From the NCBI RefSeq assembly GCF_000024165.1, contig NC_013194.1, positions 558,001-622,000 on the forward strand: a stretch of 64,000 bases of DNA, in the 5' to 3' direction. The notes beneath the pieces were generated by a model that searched no databases, was not told where the DNA came from, and saw only the letters and a list, made by a program, of their open reading frames with translations. Of the stretch, positions 44,948 through 55,300 are shown in pieces (position 1 is the stretch's first letter; every line of letters begins with the position of its first letter). Source of the stretch: Accumulibacter phosphatis. GTDB lineage: Bacteria; Pseudomonadota; Gammaproteobacteria; Burkholderiales; Rhodocyclaceae. The translations under genes were made by a program, and so were the position numbers.

Positions 44948-45976
44948 ATGCTAGACGAACGCGCCAAAACGCTGCTCAAGACGCTGATCCAACGCTACAT
45001 TGCCGAAGGACAGCCGGTTGGCTCGCGCGCCCTGTCGAAGCATTCCGGACTGGACCTGTCAGCGGCGACAGTGCGCAATGTGATGGCCGACCTTGAAGAC
45101 ATTGGCCTGATCAGCAGTCCGCACACCTCTGCCGGACGCATACCGACTTCCCGTGGCTACCGCTTCTTTGTGGACAGCCTGCTCACCGTCAGGCCGCTCG
45201 ACAAGGAAAAGATCGACGCCATCGAGGGCCAGTTGTTCGCCTCGCAACCGCGGCAGTTGATCAGCAACGCTTCTCATCTGCTGTCCGGGCTGAGCCATTT
45301 TGCCGGCGTCGTCTTGAGCCCGCGCCGTCTCGTACCGACGATTCGCCAGATCGAGTTCGTCAGCCTGTCGGAGAAGCGTATTCTGCTGATTCTGGTCACC
45401 GCCGATGGCGATGTGCAGAATCGTCTACTCTTCCCCGGGCGCGCCTACAGCCCGTCCGAACTGGTTACCGCGACCAACTACCTGAACCAGCATTTCGTTG
45501 GTCACGACTTCGAGCACATCAGGGGTCACGTCCAGCAGGAGTTGCAGAAGCTGCGCGGCGATCTGCAGGCACTCATGGCCGCGGCGCTGGCCGCCGGCGA
45601 CGAGGCCATGCGACAGCCTGACGACAGGTATGTCATTTCCGGCGAGCGCAACCTCCTTGATGTCGAGGAGTTCTCGTCCAACATGCAGCGAGTTCGCGAA
45701 TTGTTCAACCTTTTCGAGCAGCGTACTTCGCTGATGCAGTTGCTCGACCTGTCGCATCGCGCCGACGGGGTGCAGATCTTCATTGGCGGCGAATCGGGGC
45801 TGGCTCCCCTTGACGAATGCAGTGTCGTCACCGCTCCTTACGAGGTGGATGGACAGGTGGTCGGTTCGGTTGGCGTTATCGGTCCAACTCGCATGGCCTA
45901 TGAGCGCGTGATCCCGATCGTCGATATCACCGCCAAGCTCCTTTCCTCGGCGCTTACCTTCCACGCCCACTGCTGA
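44948..45976 (+). CDS. hrcA: Heat-inducible transcription repressor HrcA
   Basis: The 342-residue repressor begins with the family winged-helix region (AKTLLKTLIQRYIAEGQPVG, LSAATVRNVMADLEDIGLIS) and continues with SAGRIPTSRGYRFFVDSLL. HrcA binds CIRCE operators and represses chaperonin genes. I find no CIRCE-type repeat (TTAGCACTC with its inverted copy) upstream of hrcA, grpE, dnaK or dnaJ here, so its targets are probably elsewhere, for example groES-groEL. A TAGAAT box lies only eight bases before the ATG, compatible with a very short or absent leader. It overlaps the hemH start by one base. Confidence 0.95.
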   Translation: MLDERAKTLLKTLIQRYIAEGQPVGSRALSKHSGLDLSAATVRNVMADLEDIGLISSPHTSAGRIPTSRGYRFFVDSLLTVRPLDKEKIDAIEGQLFASQPRQLISNASHLLSGLSHFAGVVLSPRRLVPTIRQIEFVSLSEKRILLILVTADGDVQNRLLFPGRAYSPSELVTATNYLNQHFVGHDFEHIRGHVQQELQKLRGDLQALMAAALAAGDEAMRQPDDRYVISGERNLLDVEEFSSNMQRVRELFNLFEQRTSLMQLLDLSHRADGVQIFIGGESGLAPLDECSVVTAPYEVDGQVVGSVGVIGPTRMAYERVIPIVDITAKLLSSALTFHAHC

Positions 45977-47079
45977 TGCCAAGCTATCTCACCGAGCCGA
46001 CCTACCGTCACGGCTCGCCGGCGCTGACCGGCGTCCTGTTGATCAACCTGGGGACGCCCGAGGCGCCGAGTGCGCCCGCGGTTCGTCGCTACCTCGGCGA
46101 ATTTCTGGCGGATCCACGCGTGGTTGAAATTCCCCGCCTGCTCTGGTGGGCGATTCTGCATGGAATCATCCTCAACGTCCGACCGCGCCGATCGGCCGCG
46201 AAGTACGCGTCAGTGTGGACCAGCGAGGGCTCACCGCTGAAGGTGCATGTCGAGCGTCAGGCCAAGCTGCTGCGCGGGCGTCTCGGACTCGCCGGCCAGC
46301 AGGTGCGGGTGGATTACGCGATGCGCTACGGTGAGCCGTCGATTCCGGCAACGCTTTCCCGTCTCAAGGCCGCCGGGTGCACGCGCTTGCTGCTGCTGCC
46401 CCTGTATCCTCAGTACGCGGCCAGTACCACGGCCACGGCTATCGACGCTGCCTGCGCCTGGTTGCAGACTGTCCGCAACCAGCCGGAAGTACGCACGGTC
46501 AGGAGTTTCGCCGACCACCCGGGCTACATCGAAGCCCTGGCCGCCAGCGTTCGCGAGCATTGGGCGAGCAATGGCCGGCCGACCAGTTCGTATCGCCTGG
46601 TCATGAGTTTTCACGGGCTGCCGCGCTATGCACTCGATCGGGGAGACCCCTACCACTGCGAGTGCCAGAAGACCGGCCGCCTGTTGGCCGAGGCACTCGG
46701 TCTGGCCCAGGAGCAGTACCAGATCTGCTTCCAGTCGCGTTTCGGCCGTGCCGAATGGCTACAACCCTACACGGCGCCGACCCTCAGGGCGCTGGCCAGG
46801 CAGGGGGTGCAGAAGGTTGATGTGATCTGCCCCGGGTTTCCCGCGGACTGCCTGGAGACCCTCGAAGAGATCGCCATCGAGGGCAAGGCCACCTTCATCG
46901 AAGCGGGCGGCAGGGAGTACAACTATGTGGCGTGCCTCAACGAGCGCGACGACTGGATCCGTGCGCTCGCCGACATTGCCGCCAGCCACCTGCAGGGCTG
47001 GCCGACGACGACTCCGCCCGACCTTTCCAGCCTCGAACTCAGTGCCTTGCGCGCCCGCGCCCTGGGCGCACCTTCCTGA
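45976..47079 (+). CDS. hemH: Ferrochelatase
   Basis: The ATG overlaps the hrcA stop by one base, giving 367 residues. This enzyme inserts iron into protoporphyrin IX, the last step of heme synthesis, at the cytoplasmic membrane face. Family segments present are LLINLGTPEAPSAPAVRRYL, the active-site His in MSFHGLPRYAL, FQSRFGRAEWLQPYT and CPGFPADCLETLEEI. Length is typical. Coupling to hrcA suggests shared regulation, but no separate promoter is visible. Confidence 0.96.
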   Translation: MPSYLTEPTYRHGSPALTGVLLINLGTPEAPSAPAVRRYLGEFLADPRVVEIPRLLWWAILHGIILNVRPRRSAAKYASVWTSEGSPLKVHVERQAKLLRGRLGLAGQQVRVDYAMRYGEPSIPATLSRLKAAGCTRLLLLPLYPQYAASTTATAIDAACAWLQTVRNQPEVRTVRSFADHPGYIEALAASVREHWASNGRPTSSYRLVMSFHGLPRYALDRGDPYHCECQKTGRLLAEALGLAQEQYQICFQSRFGRAEWLQPYTAPTLRALARQGVQKVDVICPGFPADCLETLEEIAIEGKATFIEAGGREYNYVACLNERDDWIRALADIAASHLQGWPTTTPPDLSSLELSALRARALGAPS

Positions 47080-47116
47080 CTCTCGCGATGGGGACTCAGG
47101 GCCGCGGCCGGGCCCC

Positions 47117-48469
47117 TTACAGGAGTTCGAGCGGGGGATTCAGGCCGAGACCGGACGCCGAGAGACTGCCTTGTACGGCCGTCTGACCACTTAGCGATGT
47201 CAGCGCCCGGTTCGCTTCGCGCAGGCGCGCGAGCACCTGGACGAGCAAGACATTCTTGAAGCGATCCTGCAATTCGTCCGAACCCAACTCAAGCGCGGCG
47301 CTGTTGATTTCCAGGAACTCGGTTGGTTCGAGAGTCACTACCGTGGCATGACGCCGCGAGTCGCTCGGGTGGAGGAATGCCATCTCGCCGACGACCTCGC
47401 TCGCGCCAAGCCGGCAGATCATCCGCCCGTTCGACGACACCTCGACGAAACCGTCAATAATCACGCCGAACTTGCGGTGGCTCTCACCTTCACGGATCAG
47501 CACCACTTTCTCAGCCATTCGTTGCCAGCGGCTGATCCGCAGGACCTCCCACAACTCGATATCTTCGAACTCGGCGAAGAACGGCAGCTTGCGCAGGGTT
47601 TCAAAACGGGCAAGATCGCGCTCGGTCTCATCTTCCTCGAGCATCTGGTAGCGTACGGCGGAGAGATCCTTGGCGAACTCGGCACCGCTGCGGTAGCGGT
47701 TGTAGAGATCCTTCTCCAGCGCCTTGCGGATGATCGGGTCCAACCCTGGCGGCAGGTTGGGGTTCAGGGCACAAACCGATGGCGCATCCATGTTGACGAT
47801 CTTGTAGACCAGGGTCGCCGCGTTGTTCGCCCGATAGGGGAGTCGCCCAGTCAGCAACTGGAACAGGAGGACCCCGAGCGAGTAAAGATCGGTCTTGTGA
47901 TTGAGCGGGTAGTTCTTGACCTGCTCGGGGGACATGTAGGCAGGCGAGCCGACGCCCATGACGAAAGTGGAGTCCTTGCCCATGTCCTTGTGCAGGTACA
48001 GGCCCAGGCCGAAATCCGTGATCTTCGGATTTTCGTTGGCATCGATCATGATGTTGGCTGGCTTGATGTCGCGATGGACGACACCTTGGCGGAAGGCGTG
48101 ATCGAGCGCCAGACAACATTTGAAGATGATGCCAATCACGCGGTGCATCGGCAGCAGGCGATTGATCGCGCAGAACCGGTCGAGCGCACCACCGTCGACG
48201 TACTCCATGACCAGATAGGCCTGATCCTTTTCCACGACGGCATCGTAGACCTTGACGATGTTCGGATGCTCCAGTCGCCGTCCAATCGAGTCCTCGGTCT
48301 GGAAAATCTTGCGCAGACGCCTCGACATGGCGGCGCTATCCTCGCCGAAACGGATCAGCTTGATCGCGACCTGGCGATTGAGAGCCGGATCTCGGGCCAG
48401 ATAGACGACCGCCGTCGCGCCCTTGCCAAGAGGGCGGATGATCTCATACTTGCCGATCTTTTCCGTCAT
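47117..48469 (-). CDS. Ser/Thr protein kinase with cyclic-nucleotide-binding domain
   Basis: I start at the ATG at 48469, giving 450 residues; a TTG 33 bases upstream is the alternative. The eukaryote-type kinase domain (about 8-270) is complete: Gly-rich loop LGKGATAVVY, Lys37 in VAIK, HRDIKPAN with Asp134, and DFG with Asp152. A second domain from about 300 to 410 is cNMP-binding-like. It has the phosphate-binding cassette features GEMAF and an R-x-A-T motif (RRHATV). There is no membrane helix. Kinase and cyclic-nucleotide domain on one chain imply direct control by cAMP or cGMP. It is divergent from grpE. Substrates are unknown. Confidence 0.9.
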   Translation of the reverse strand: MTEKIGKYEIIRPLGKGATAVVYLARDPALNRQVAIKLIRFGEDSAAMSRRLRKIFQTEDSIGRRLEHPNIVKVYDAVVEKDQAYLVMEYVDGGALDRFCAINRLLPMHRVIGIIFKCCLALDHAFRQGVVHRDIKPANIMIDANENPKITDFGLGLYLHKDMGKDSTFVMGVGSPAYMSPEQVKNYPLNHKTDLYSLGVLLFQLLTGRLPYRANNAATLVYKIVNMDAPSVCALNPNLPPGLDPIIRKALEKDLYNRYRSGAEFAKDLSAVRYQMLEEDETERDLARFETLRKLPFFAEFEDIELWEVLRISRWQRMAEKVVLIREGESHRKFGVIIDGFVEVSSNGRMICRLGASEVVGEMAFLHPSDSRRHATVVTLEPTEFLEINSAALELGSDELQDRFKNVLLVQVLARLREANRALTSLSGQTAVQGSLSASGLGLNPPLELL

Positions 48470-48590
48470 GCCAGCCCACGCTCCATCGAAGACCTCCGAC
48501 AACTGGAATGCTAGCAGCAGTACGGCACCCCAAACCAGTCATTATGCGCGAAATGGCATCCCGGTTGACAGCGATTGGCGCACGCGAAGG

Positions 48591-48618
48591 CTTGAAATTC
48601 TCGAAACCGCCCCAAGGT
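48591..48618 (+). promoter_or_regulatory. Sigma-32 heat-shock promoter for grpE
   Basis: CTTGAAA (48591-48597), a 12-base spacer and CCCCAAGGT (48610-48618) match the sigma-32 consensus (CTTGAAA and CCCCATnT) closely. The spacing is one base short of the usual range. It is 30 bases before the grpE start. Confidence 0.7.
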
Positions 48619-48647
48619 AACGGACGTTTTCTGGGAGATGACCAATC

Positions 48648-49214
48648 ATGCAAGTTAACGACAACGAACCCGTAGATATCCCTGCGCCGCCGGAGGCGCC
48701 AGAGGCCGTGGCAGCCAGTGCGGATGTCGATGCGGCGCCCGCCGCGGATCAGGCGCCGGTTCTGGAAGAAAGCCTGCGACAGGCCGAACTCAAGGCGGCG
48801 GAATACCATGACGCGTGGTTGCGCGCCAAGGCCGAAGCGGAGAACGTGCGCCGTCGTGCGCAGGAAGACATCGTCAAGGCCTCAAAGTACTCCATTGACC
48901 GCTTTGCCCGCGAACTCCTGGCCGTCAAGGACAGCCTCGAGGCGGCACTGAGCACCGAAACCCTGACCGTCGACAGTGTCCGCTCGGGAACCGAATTGAC
49001 ACTCAAGCAACTGGTGGCTGCGTTCGAAAAATCGGCATTGACCGAGATCAATCCGTTGGGCCAGAAGTTTGATCCGCATCATCATCAGGCCATCAGCGTC
49101 GTCGAGTCGCAGCAGGAACCCAACACCGTCGTCACCGTCCTGCAGAAGGGCTATCTTCTGGCCGACCGCGTCTTGCGTCCGGCACTGGTCGTCGTTGCCA
49201 AGTCAACGACTTGA
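48648..49214 (+). CDS. grpE: Nucleotide exchange factor GrpE
   Basis: The 188-residue protein releases ADP from DnaK. It has an acidic N-terminus, a long coiled coil (AEYHDAWLRAKAEAENVRRR) and a C-terminal beta domain with FDPHHHQAISVVESQ and VVTVLQKGYLLADRVLRPAL, as in the family. A GGGAG ribosome site lies ten bases upstream. It starts the grpE-dnaK-dnaJ chaperone cluster and is preceded by a sigma-32-type promoter. Confidence 0.95.
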   Translation: MQVNDNEPVDIPAPPEAPEAVAASADVDAAPAADQAPVLEESLRQAELKAAEYHDAWLRAKAEAENVRRRAQEDIVKASKYSIDRFARELLAVKDSLEAALSTETLTVDSVRSGTELTLKQLVAAFEKSALTEINPLGQKFDPHHHQAISVVESQQEPNTVVTVLQKGYLLADRVLRPALVVVAKSTT

Positions 49215-49237
49215 AATATCAGGCACAGTCCCCAAGT
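49210..49237 (+). promoter_or_regulatory. Sigma-32 promoter for dnaK overlapping the grpE stop codon
   Basis: CTTGAAA (49210-49216), a 13-base spacer and CCCCAAGT (49230-49237) form a very good sigma-32 promoter. The -35 box contains the grpE stop codon TGA (49212-49214). It gives dnaK its own heat-shock start inside the cluster, with a leader of about 65 bases. Confidence 0.75.
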
Positions 49238-49310
49238 CGCGTTCATTGGCGGGCATTGTGGCCGTTGGCGAATGCTTCACACATCACAGAAACATTGAAA
49301 GGATTCTAGA

Positions 49311-51239
<1,929 letters not shown>

Positions 51240-51308
51240 GCATCTGCCGCAGAGGGCGAGGCGTATAATCGCGCCTCCCCTGCCGCCACATAAACTGTTC
51301 GAGAACCG

Positions 51309-52430
51309 ATGGCTAAACGCGACTTTTACGACATTCTCGGCGTCAATCGTGACGCGGCCGATGACGAAATCAAGAAGGCCTACCGCAAGCTGGCCATGAA
51401 GTACCATCCGGATCGCAATCCCGACAATCCCAAGGCCGAGGATCACTTCAAGGAAGTCAAGGAAGCCTATGAGGTACTCACCGACCCTCAGAAGCGCGCG
51501 GCCTACGACCAGTACGGCCACGCCGGTATCGATCCGCAGGCCGGTATGGGTGGGGCGGCCGGCGCCGGGGGCTTCTCCGATGCGTTCGGCGGCATCTTTG
51601 ACGAGATCTTCGGTGGCGGTCGTGCTGGGCGGTCGAACATCTATCGCGGTGCCGACCTGCGCTACAACCTCGAAGTCACTCTCGAGCAGGCGGCGTTCGG
51701 TACCGAAACGAAGATTCGCATCCCGACCATGGAGGTTTGCGATTCATGTCGGGGCAGCGGCGCGAAGGCCGGTACTCAGCCGAAGACCTGCCCGACCTGT
51801 CAGGGCAGTGGTCAGGTGCGGTTGCAGCAGGGGTTCTTCTCGATTCAGCAGACCTGCCCGAAGTGCCATGGTACGGGGCGCTTCATTGCCGAACCCTGTG
51901 CGGCATGCCATGGTGCCGGCCGCGTCAAGCAGCACAAGACTCTGGCAGTAAAGATTCCTGCCGGGGTCGACGAGGGCGATCGCATCCGTCTGTCCGGCGA
52001 AGGTGAGCATGGCATCAACGGCGGACCGTCAGGCGACCTCTACGTGCAGATTCACCTGAAAGCGCATCCCGTTTTTCAACGCGAACAGAACGATCTGCAT
52101 TGCGAGATGCCGATCAGCTTCACGACCGCCGCCCTGGGGGGCGAGATCGATATTCCCACGCTCGATGGCGCAGCGAAGATCCGGGTTCCCGCCGAGACCC
52201 AGTCGGGAAAGACCTTTCGCTTGCGCGGCAAGGGTATCAAGGGTGTGCGCAGTCACACTCACGGTGACCTGCTGTGCCACGTCGTCGTGGAAACGCCGGT
52301 GCATCTCACCGAGCGCCAGAAGGAACTGTTGCGCGAACTCGAGGAGTCGAGTCGGGAGAACTCGGATCAGCATAACCCGCGTGCCAAGTCCTGGATGGAC
52401 AGGGTGCGCGACTTCTTCGCAGCCACCTGA
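51309..52430 (+). CDS. dnaJ: Hsp40 co-chaperone DnaJ
   Basis: The 373-residue type I DnaJ has a J-domain with the HPD motif (MKYHPDRNPDN), a Gly/Phe-rich linker, four zinc-binding CxxCxGxG repeats (CDSCRGSG, CPTCQGSG, CPKCHGTG, CAACHGAG) and the C-terminal substrate domains. It stimulates DnaK ATPase and delivers clients. It follows dnaK by 69 bases. A perfect TATAAT box lies at 51264-51269 between short GAGGCG/CGCCTC arms, with no good -35, so an internal promoter is only possible. Confidence 0.98.
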   Translation: MAKRDFYDILGVNRDAADDEIKKAYRKLAMKYHPDRNPDNPKAEDHFKEVKEAYEVLTDPQKRAAYDQYGHAGIDPQAGMGGAAGAGGFSDAFGGIFDEIFGGGRAGRSNIYRGADLRYNLEVTLEQAAFGTETKIRIPTMEVCDSCRGSGAKAGTQPKTCPTCQGSGQVRLQQGFFSIQQTCPKCHGTGRFIAEPCAACHGAGRVKQHKTLAVKIPAGVDEGDRIRLSGEGEHGINGGPSGDLYVQIHLKAHPVFQREQNDLHCEMPISFTTAALGGEIDIPTLDGAAKIRVPAETQSGKTFRLRGKGIKGVRSHTHGDLLCHVVVETPVHLTERQKELLRELEESSRENSDQHNPRAKSWMDRVRDFFAAT

Positions 52431-52562
52431 CGCGGGCTTCCTTGCGTCGCTTGTCGTCACAGGCCTTGGCTGGGCTGTGGTGGGGCTTGAACGCAATCGG
52501 CCTGGCGGGATCGTGTAAGGAGGGTGTCAGCTTTCTTCGCCATTCTCCGATGGTGGTGGCGA

Positions 52563-52580
52563 TGGCCGGAATCCCGGCCA
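52563..52580 (+). other. Hairpin before the ABC binding-protein gene
   Basis: TGGCCGG, loop AATC and CCGGCCA form a perfect seven-pair stem. It lies just before the GGAGGG ribosome site of the next gene and about 130 bases after dnaJ. Without a T-run it could be a weak terminator for dnaJ or a structure affecting translation of the next gene. Confidence 0.3.
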
Positions 52581-52611
52581 CGGCTCCCGCATGCTACCGG
52601 AGGGCGACGGG

Positions 52612-53754
52612 ATGAGGTATGCAAGGGCTCTGCTGTTTGGTGTGTTGAGCTGGATCGGTTGTGCTCTTGGCGGCGAAATTGGGGTCACCGACAACAGCAT
52701 CCTGATCGGCATGACCGCGCCGTTGTCCGGTACCAGCGGTGCTTACGGGCTGGACATGAAGATGGTCATCAACGCCTACTTTCGTCAGATCAACGAAGGT
52801 GGCGGCATCCACGGCAGGAGGCTGGAGCTGCGGGCCCTGGACGATGGTTACGAGACCGAGAGGGCCGTCAGCAATACCAGGGCATTGATCAGCAACGAAC
52901 GGGTGTTCGTCCTGCTGGGATCCTACGGATCGAGCCCGACGACAGCTGCGATGAACGAGGTCTTCGGGGTCGCCCGCGTCCCCCTCATCGGGGCCATTTC
53001 CGGTGCCGATTCACTTCGCCAGGCGCCCAGGGACAACTCCAACAATCGCTACATGTTCAACGTGCGGGCCAGCTACGCGAACGAGACGGAAGCCATCGTC
53101 AACCAGCTCGTTTCGCTAGGCATCAAGAACATCGCGGTTTTCTACCAGAACGATGGTTTCGGCAGGTCCGGTCTCGACGGAGTGGTCAGCGCGCTCAGGA
53201 CGCACAATCTGGCGCCGGCGGCAGTGGCTACGGTTGAGCGCAACTCGATTGAGGTCAGCCCGGCAGTACAGGCGATCGCCAAGGCCAATCCGCAGGCGGT
53301 GGTCATGGTCACCCTCTACAAGGCGACCGCCGCGTTCGTCCGCGAGATGCGCCAGGCCAGGCAAACTCCACAGTTCATGACCCTTTCGCCCGTCGGCGCC
53401 GACCTGCTGGTTCAGGAACTCGGCGACGAAGCCCGTGGCGTCGGCATCTCGCAGGTCATGCCCTACCCGTGGAACGATACGATACCGCTGGTGCGTGAGT
53501 ACCAGAAGCTTCTCGGCAAGCAGGGCAAGCCCTCTTACTTCGGTGTCGAGGCCTATGCCATGGCAAGAGTTCTCGTCGACGCGATCCGCAAGACTGGCAA
53601 GGATCTCACTCGCGAAAAGCTGATCAGCACGCTCGAAAGCATGCAGAACCACGACCTCGGGGGTTATCGCGTGAGCTACTCGGCCAATGATCGGCTCGGT
53701 TCGCGCTTTGTCGACTTGACGGTCATCGGCAGCGGCGGCCGCGTGCTGCGTTAA
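52612..53754 (+). CDS. Branched-chain amino acid-type ABC substrate-binding protein
   Basis: I choose the ATG at 52612, which has GGAGGG seven bases upstream and begins a signal peptide (MRYARALLFGVLSWIGCALG); the ATG at 52591 is less likely. The 380-residue protein fits the LivK/periplasmic type-1 binding fold: IGMTAPLSGTSGAYGLDMKM, FVLLGSYGSSPTTAAMNEVF, VFYQNDGFGRSGLDGV. No permease or ATPase genes are adjacent, so it may be an orphan binding or sensor protein. The ligand (amino acid, amide or urea type) is unknown. The gene converges on cysS. Confidence 0.9.
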   Translation: MRYARALLFGVLSWIGCALGGEIGVTDNSILIGMTAPLSGTSGAYGLDMKMVINAYFRQINEGGGIHGRRLELRALDDGYETERAVSNTRALISNERVFVLLGSYGSSPTTAAMNEVFGVARVPLIGAISGADSLRQAPRDNSNNRYMFNVRASYANETEAIVNQLVSLGIKNIAVFYQNDGFGRSGLDGVVSALRTHNLAPAAVATVERNSIEVSPAVQAIAKANPQAVVMVTLYKATAAFVREMRQARQTPQFMTLSPVGADLLVQELGDEARGVGISQVMPYPWNDTIPLVREYQKLLGKQGKPSYFGVEAYAMARVLVDAIRKTGKDLTREKLISTLESMQNHDLGGYRVSYSANDRLGSRFVDLTVIGSGGRVLR

Positions 53755-53818
53755 ACGCTCCTGACGAGACAAGTGCTCATGCCGGGGCGGGCCCAGTAGT
53801 CGCAAGCTCCCCGGGCCG

Positions 53819-55192
53819 TCAGGCACGACGCCAGCGAGTTCCGCTGGCGCCATCCTCGAGAACCACGCCTGCCGACAGCAGGTCGGCCCGGATTCTATCC
53901 GCCGCCGTGTAATCCTTCTGCGCCTTGGCGGCTGCCCGTTCACTGATCAGGGACTCAATCTGTTCGGCGGTCAACTCGCCGCCCTCGCTTGGCGCCGCCT
54001 GCAGGAACACCTGCGGGTCGCGTCCGAGCAGGCCAAGCAGGCCGGCCAGCCCGCGCAGCTGCCCGGCGAGAGTCGCGGACTTGCTGCGATTGAGTTCAGC
54101 GGCCAGATCGAACAGCACCGCGCACGCTTCTGGTGTGTTGAAGTCGTCGTCCATGGCGTCGCGGAAGCGTAGCGCGTGCGGCTCATCCCAGTCGATGGAA
54201 GGCGGGTCGGTGTTTGCCGTTCTGAGTGCCGTATAAAGCCTGCTCAGCGCCTGCCGGGCGTCATCGAGGTGGGTGTCGGAATAATTGAGCGGACTGCGGT
54301 AATGCGCGCGCAGGATGAAGAAACGGAGTACTTCGGGATCGTACTTCCTGAGGATTTCCTTGATGGTGCAGAAATTGCCGAGCGATTTCGACATCTTCTC
54401 GTCATCGACACGAACGAAGCCGTTGTGCATCCAGTAGTTGACGAAGCGACATTGGTGCGCGCCTTCCGACTGCGCGATCTCGTTCTCGTGGTGAGGAAAC
54501 TGGAGATCCTGCCCGCCACCGTGGATGTCGAAATGCTCACCGAGCAGAACCGAACTCATTGCCGAGCACTCGATATGCCAGCCGGGTCGGCCATCGCCCC
54601 ATGGCGACGGCCAGGAGGGCTCTCCTTCCCTGGCATGTTTCCAGAGCACGAAGTCCAGCGGGTCTTCCTTGGTGCCATCGACGTCGACGCGTTCGCCGGC
54701 CCTGAGGTCGTCAAGCGCCTTGCCCGAGAGCTTGCCGTAGCCAGGAAACTTGCGAACGGAGAAATTCACGTCGCCATCGGGAACCTGGTAGGCAAGGCCG
54801 TTCTTCTCGAGCCGGCCAATCAGCTCGAGCATCTGCGGCACGTACTCGGTGGCCCGCGGCTCGTGATCCGGCTTCTCGACCCCGAGTGCCGCCGCGTCGT
54901 CATTCATGAAAGCAATGAAACGATTCGTCAGATCCCCGATGCTTTCCTTGTTCTCGAGTGCGCGCTTGATGATTTTGTCATCAATGTCGGTGATGTTGCG
55001 GACGTAGGTTACGCGCAGCCCGCTGGCGCGCAGCCAGCGTTGGACCAGATCGAAGACGACCAGAACGCGCGCATGACCGAGATGGCAGTGGTCGTAAACA
55101 GTCATTCCGCAGACATACATGCGGACGCTGCCGGGAGTGATCGGGACGAAGTCCTGCTTTGCCCTCGTCAGCGAGTTGTAGATTTTCAGCAT
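53819..55192 (-). CDS. cysS: Cysteinyl-tRNA synthetase
   Basis: The 457-residue class I synthetase charges tRNA-Cys. It has the zinc-site and HIGH-type motif MYVCGMTVYDHCHLGHARV, a second zinc-site region WHIECSAMSSVLLGEHFDIH, FPHHENEIAQSEGAH and the KMSKS-type DEKMSKSLGN. Length and order are normal. It is divergent from the TPR-domain gene. Confidence 0.97.
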   Translation of the reverse strand: MLKIYNSLTRAKQDFVPITPGSVRMYVCGMTVYDHCHLGHARVLVVFDLVQRWLRASGLRVTYVRNITDIDDKIIKRALENKESIGDLTNRFIAFMNDDAAALGVEKPDHEPRATEYVPQMLELIGRLEKNGLAYQVPDGDVNFSVRKFPGYGKLSGKALDDLRAGERVDVDGTKEDPLDFVLWKHAREGEPSWPSPWGDGRPGWHIECSAMSSVLLGEHFDIHGGGQDLQFPHHENEIAQSEGAHQCRFVNYWMHNGFVRVDDEKMSKSLGNFCTIKEILRKYDPEVLRFFILRAHYRSPLNYSDTHLDDARQALSRLYTALRTANTDPPSIDWDEPHALRFRDAMDDDFNTPEACAVLFDLAAELNRSKSATLAGQLRGLAGLLGLLGRDPQVFLQAAPSEGGELTAEQIESLISERAAAKAQKDYTAADRIRADLLSAGVVLEDGASGTRWRRA

Positions 55193-55300
55193 TGTTCGGG
55201 CTCACGAGAGTGCGCCGGGCAAACAGAGGGGCCGGCGGAGCGCTTTGGTTTCGACGCACTTCTTGCTAGAATTGATCGCTTGAGTGACATCCACCGCAGC

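Noticed and set aside
51256..51276. Firm promoter upstream of dnaJ
   Set aside because: TATAAT is perfect and flanked by short inverted arms, but no reasonable -35 box lies at proper spacing.
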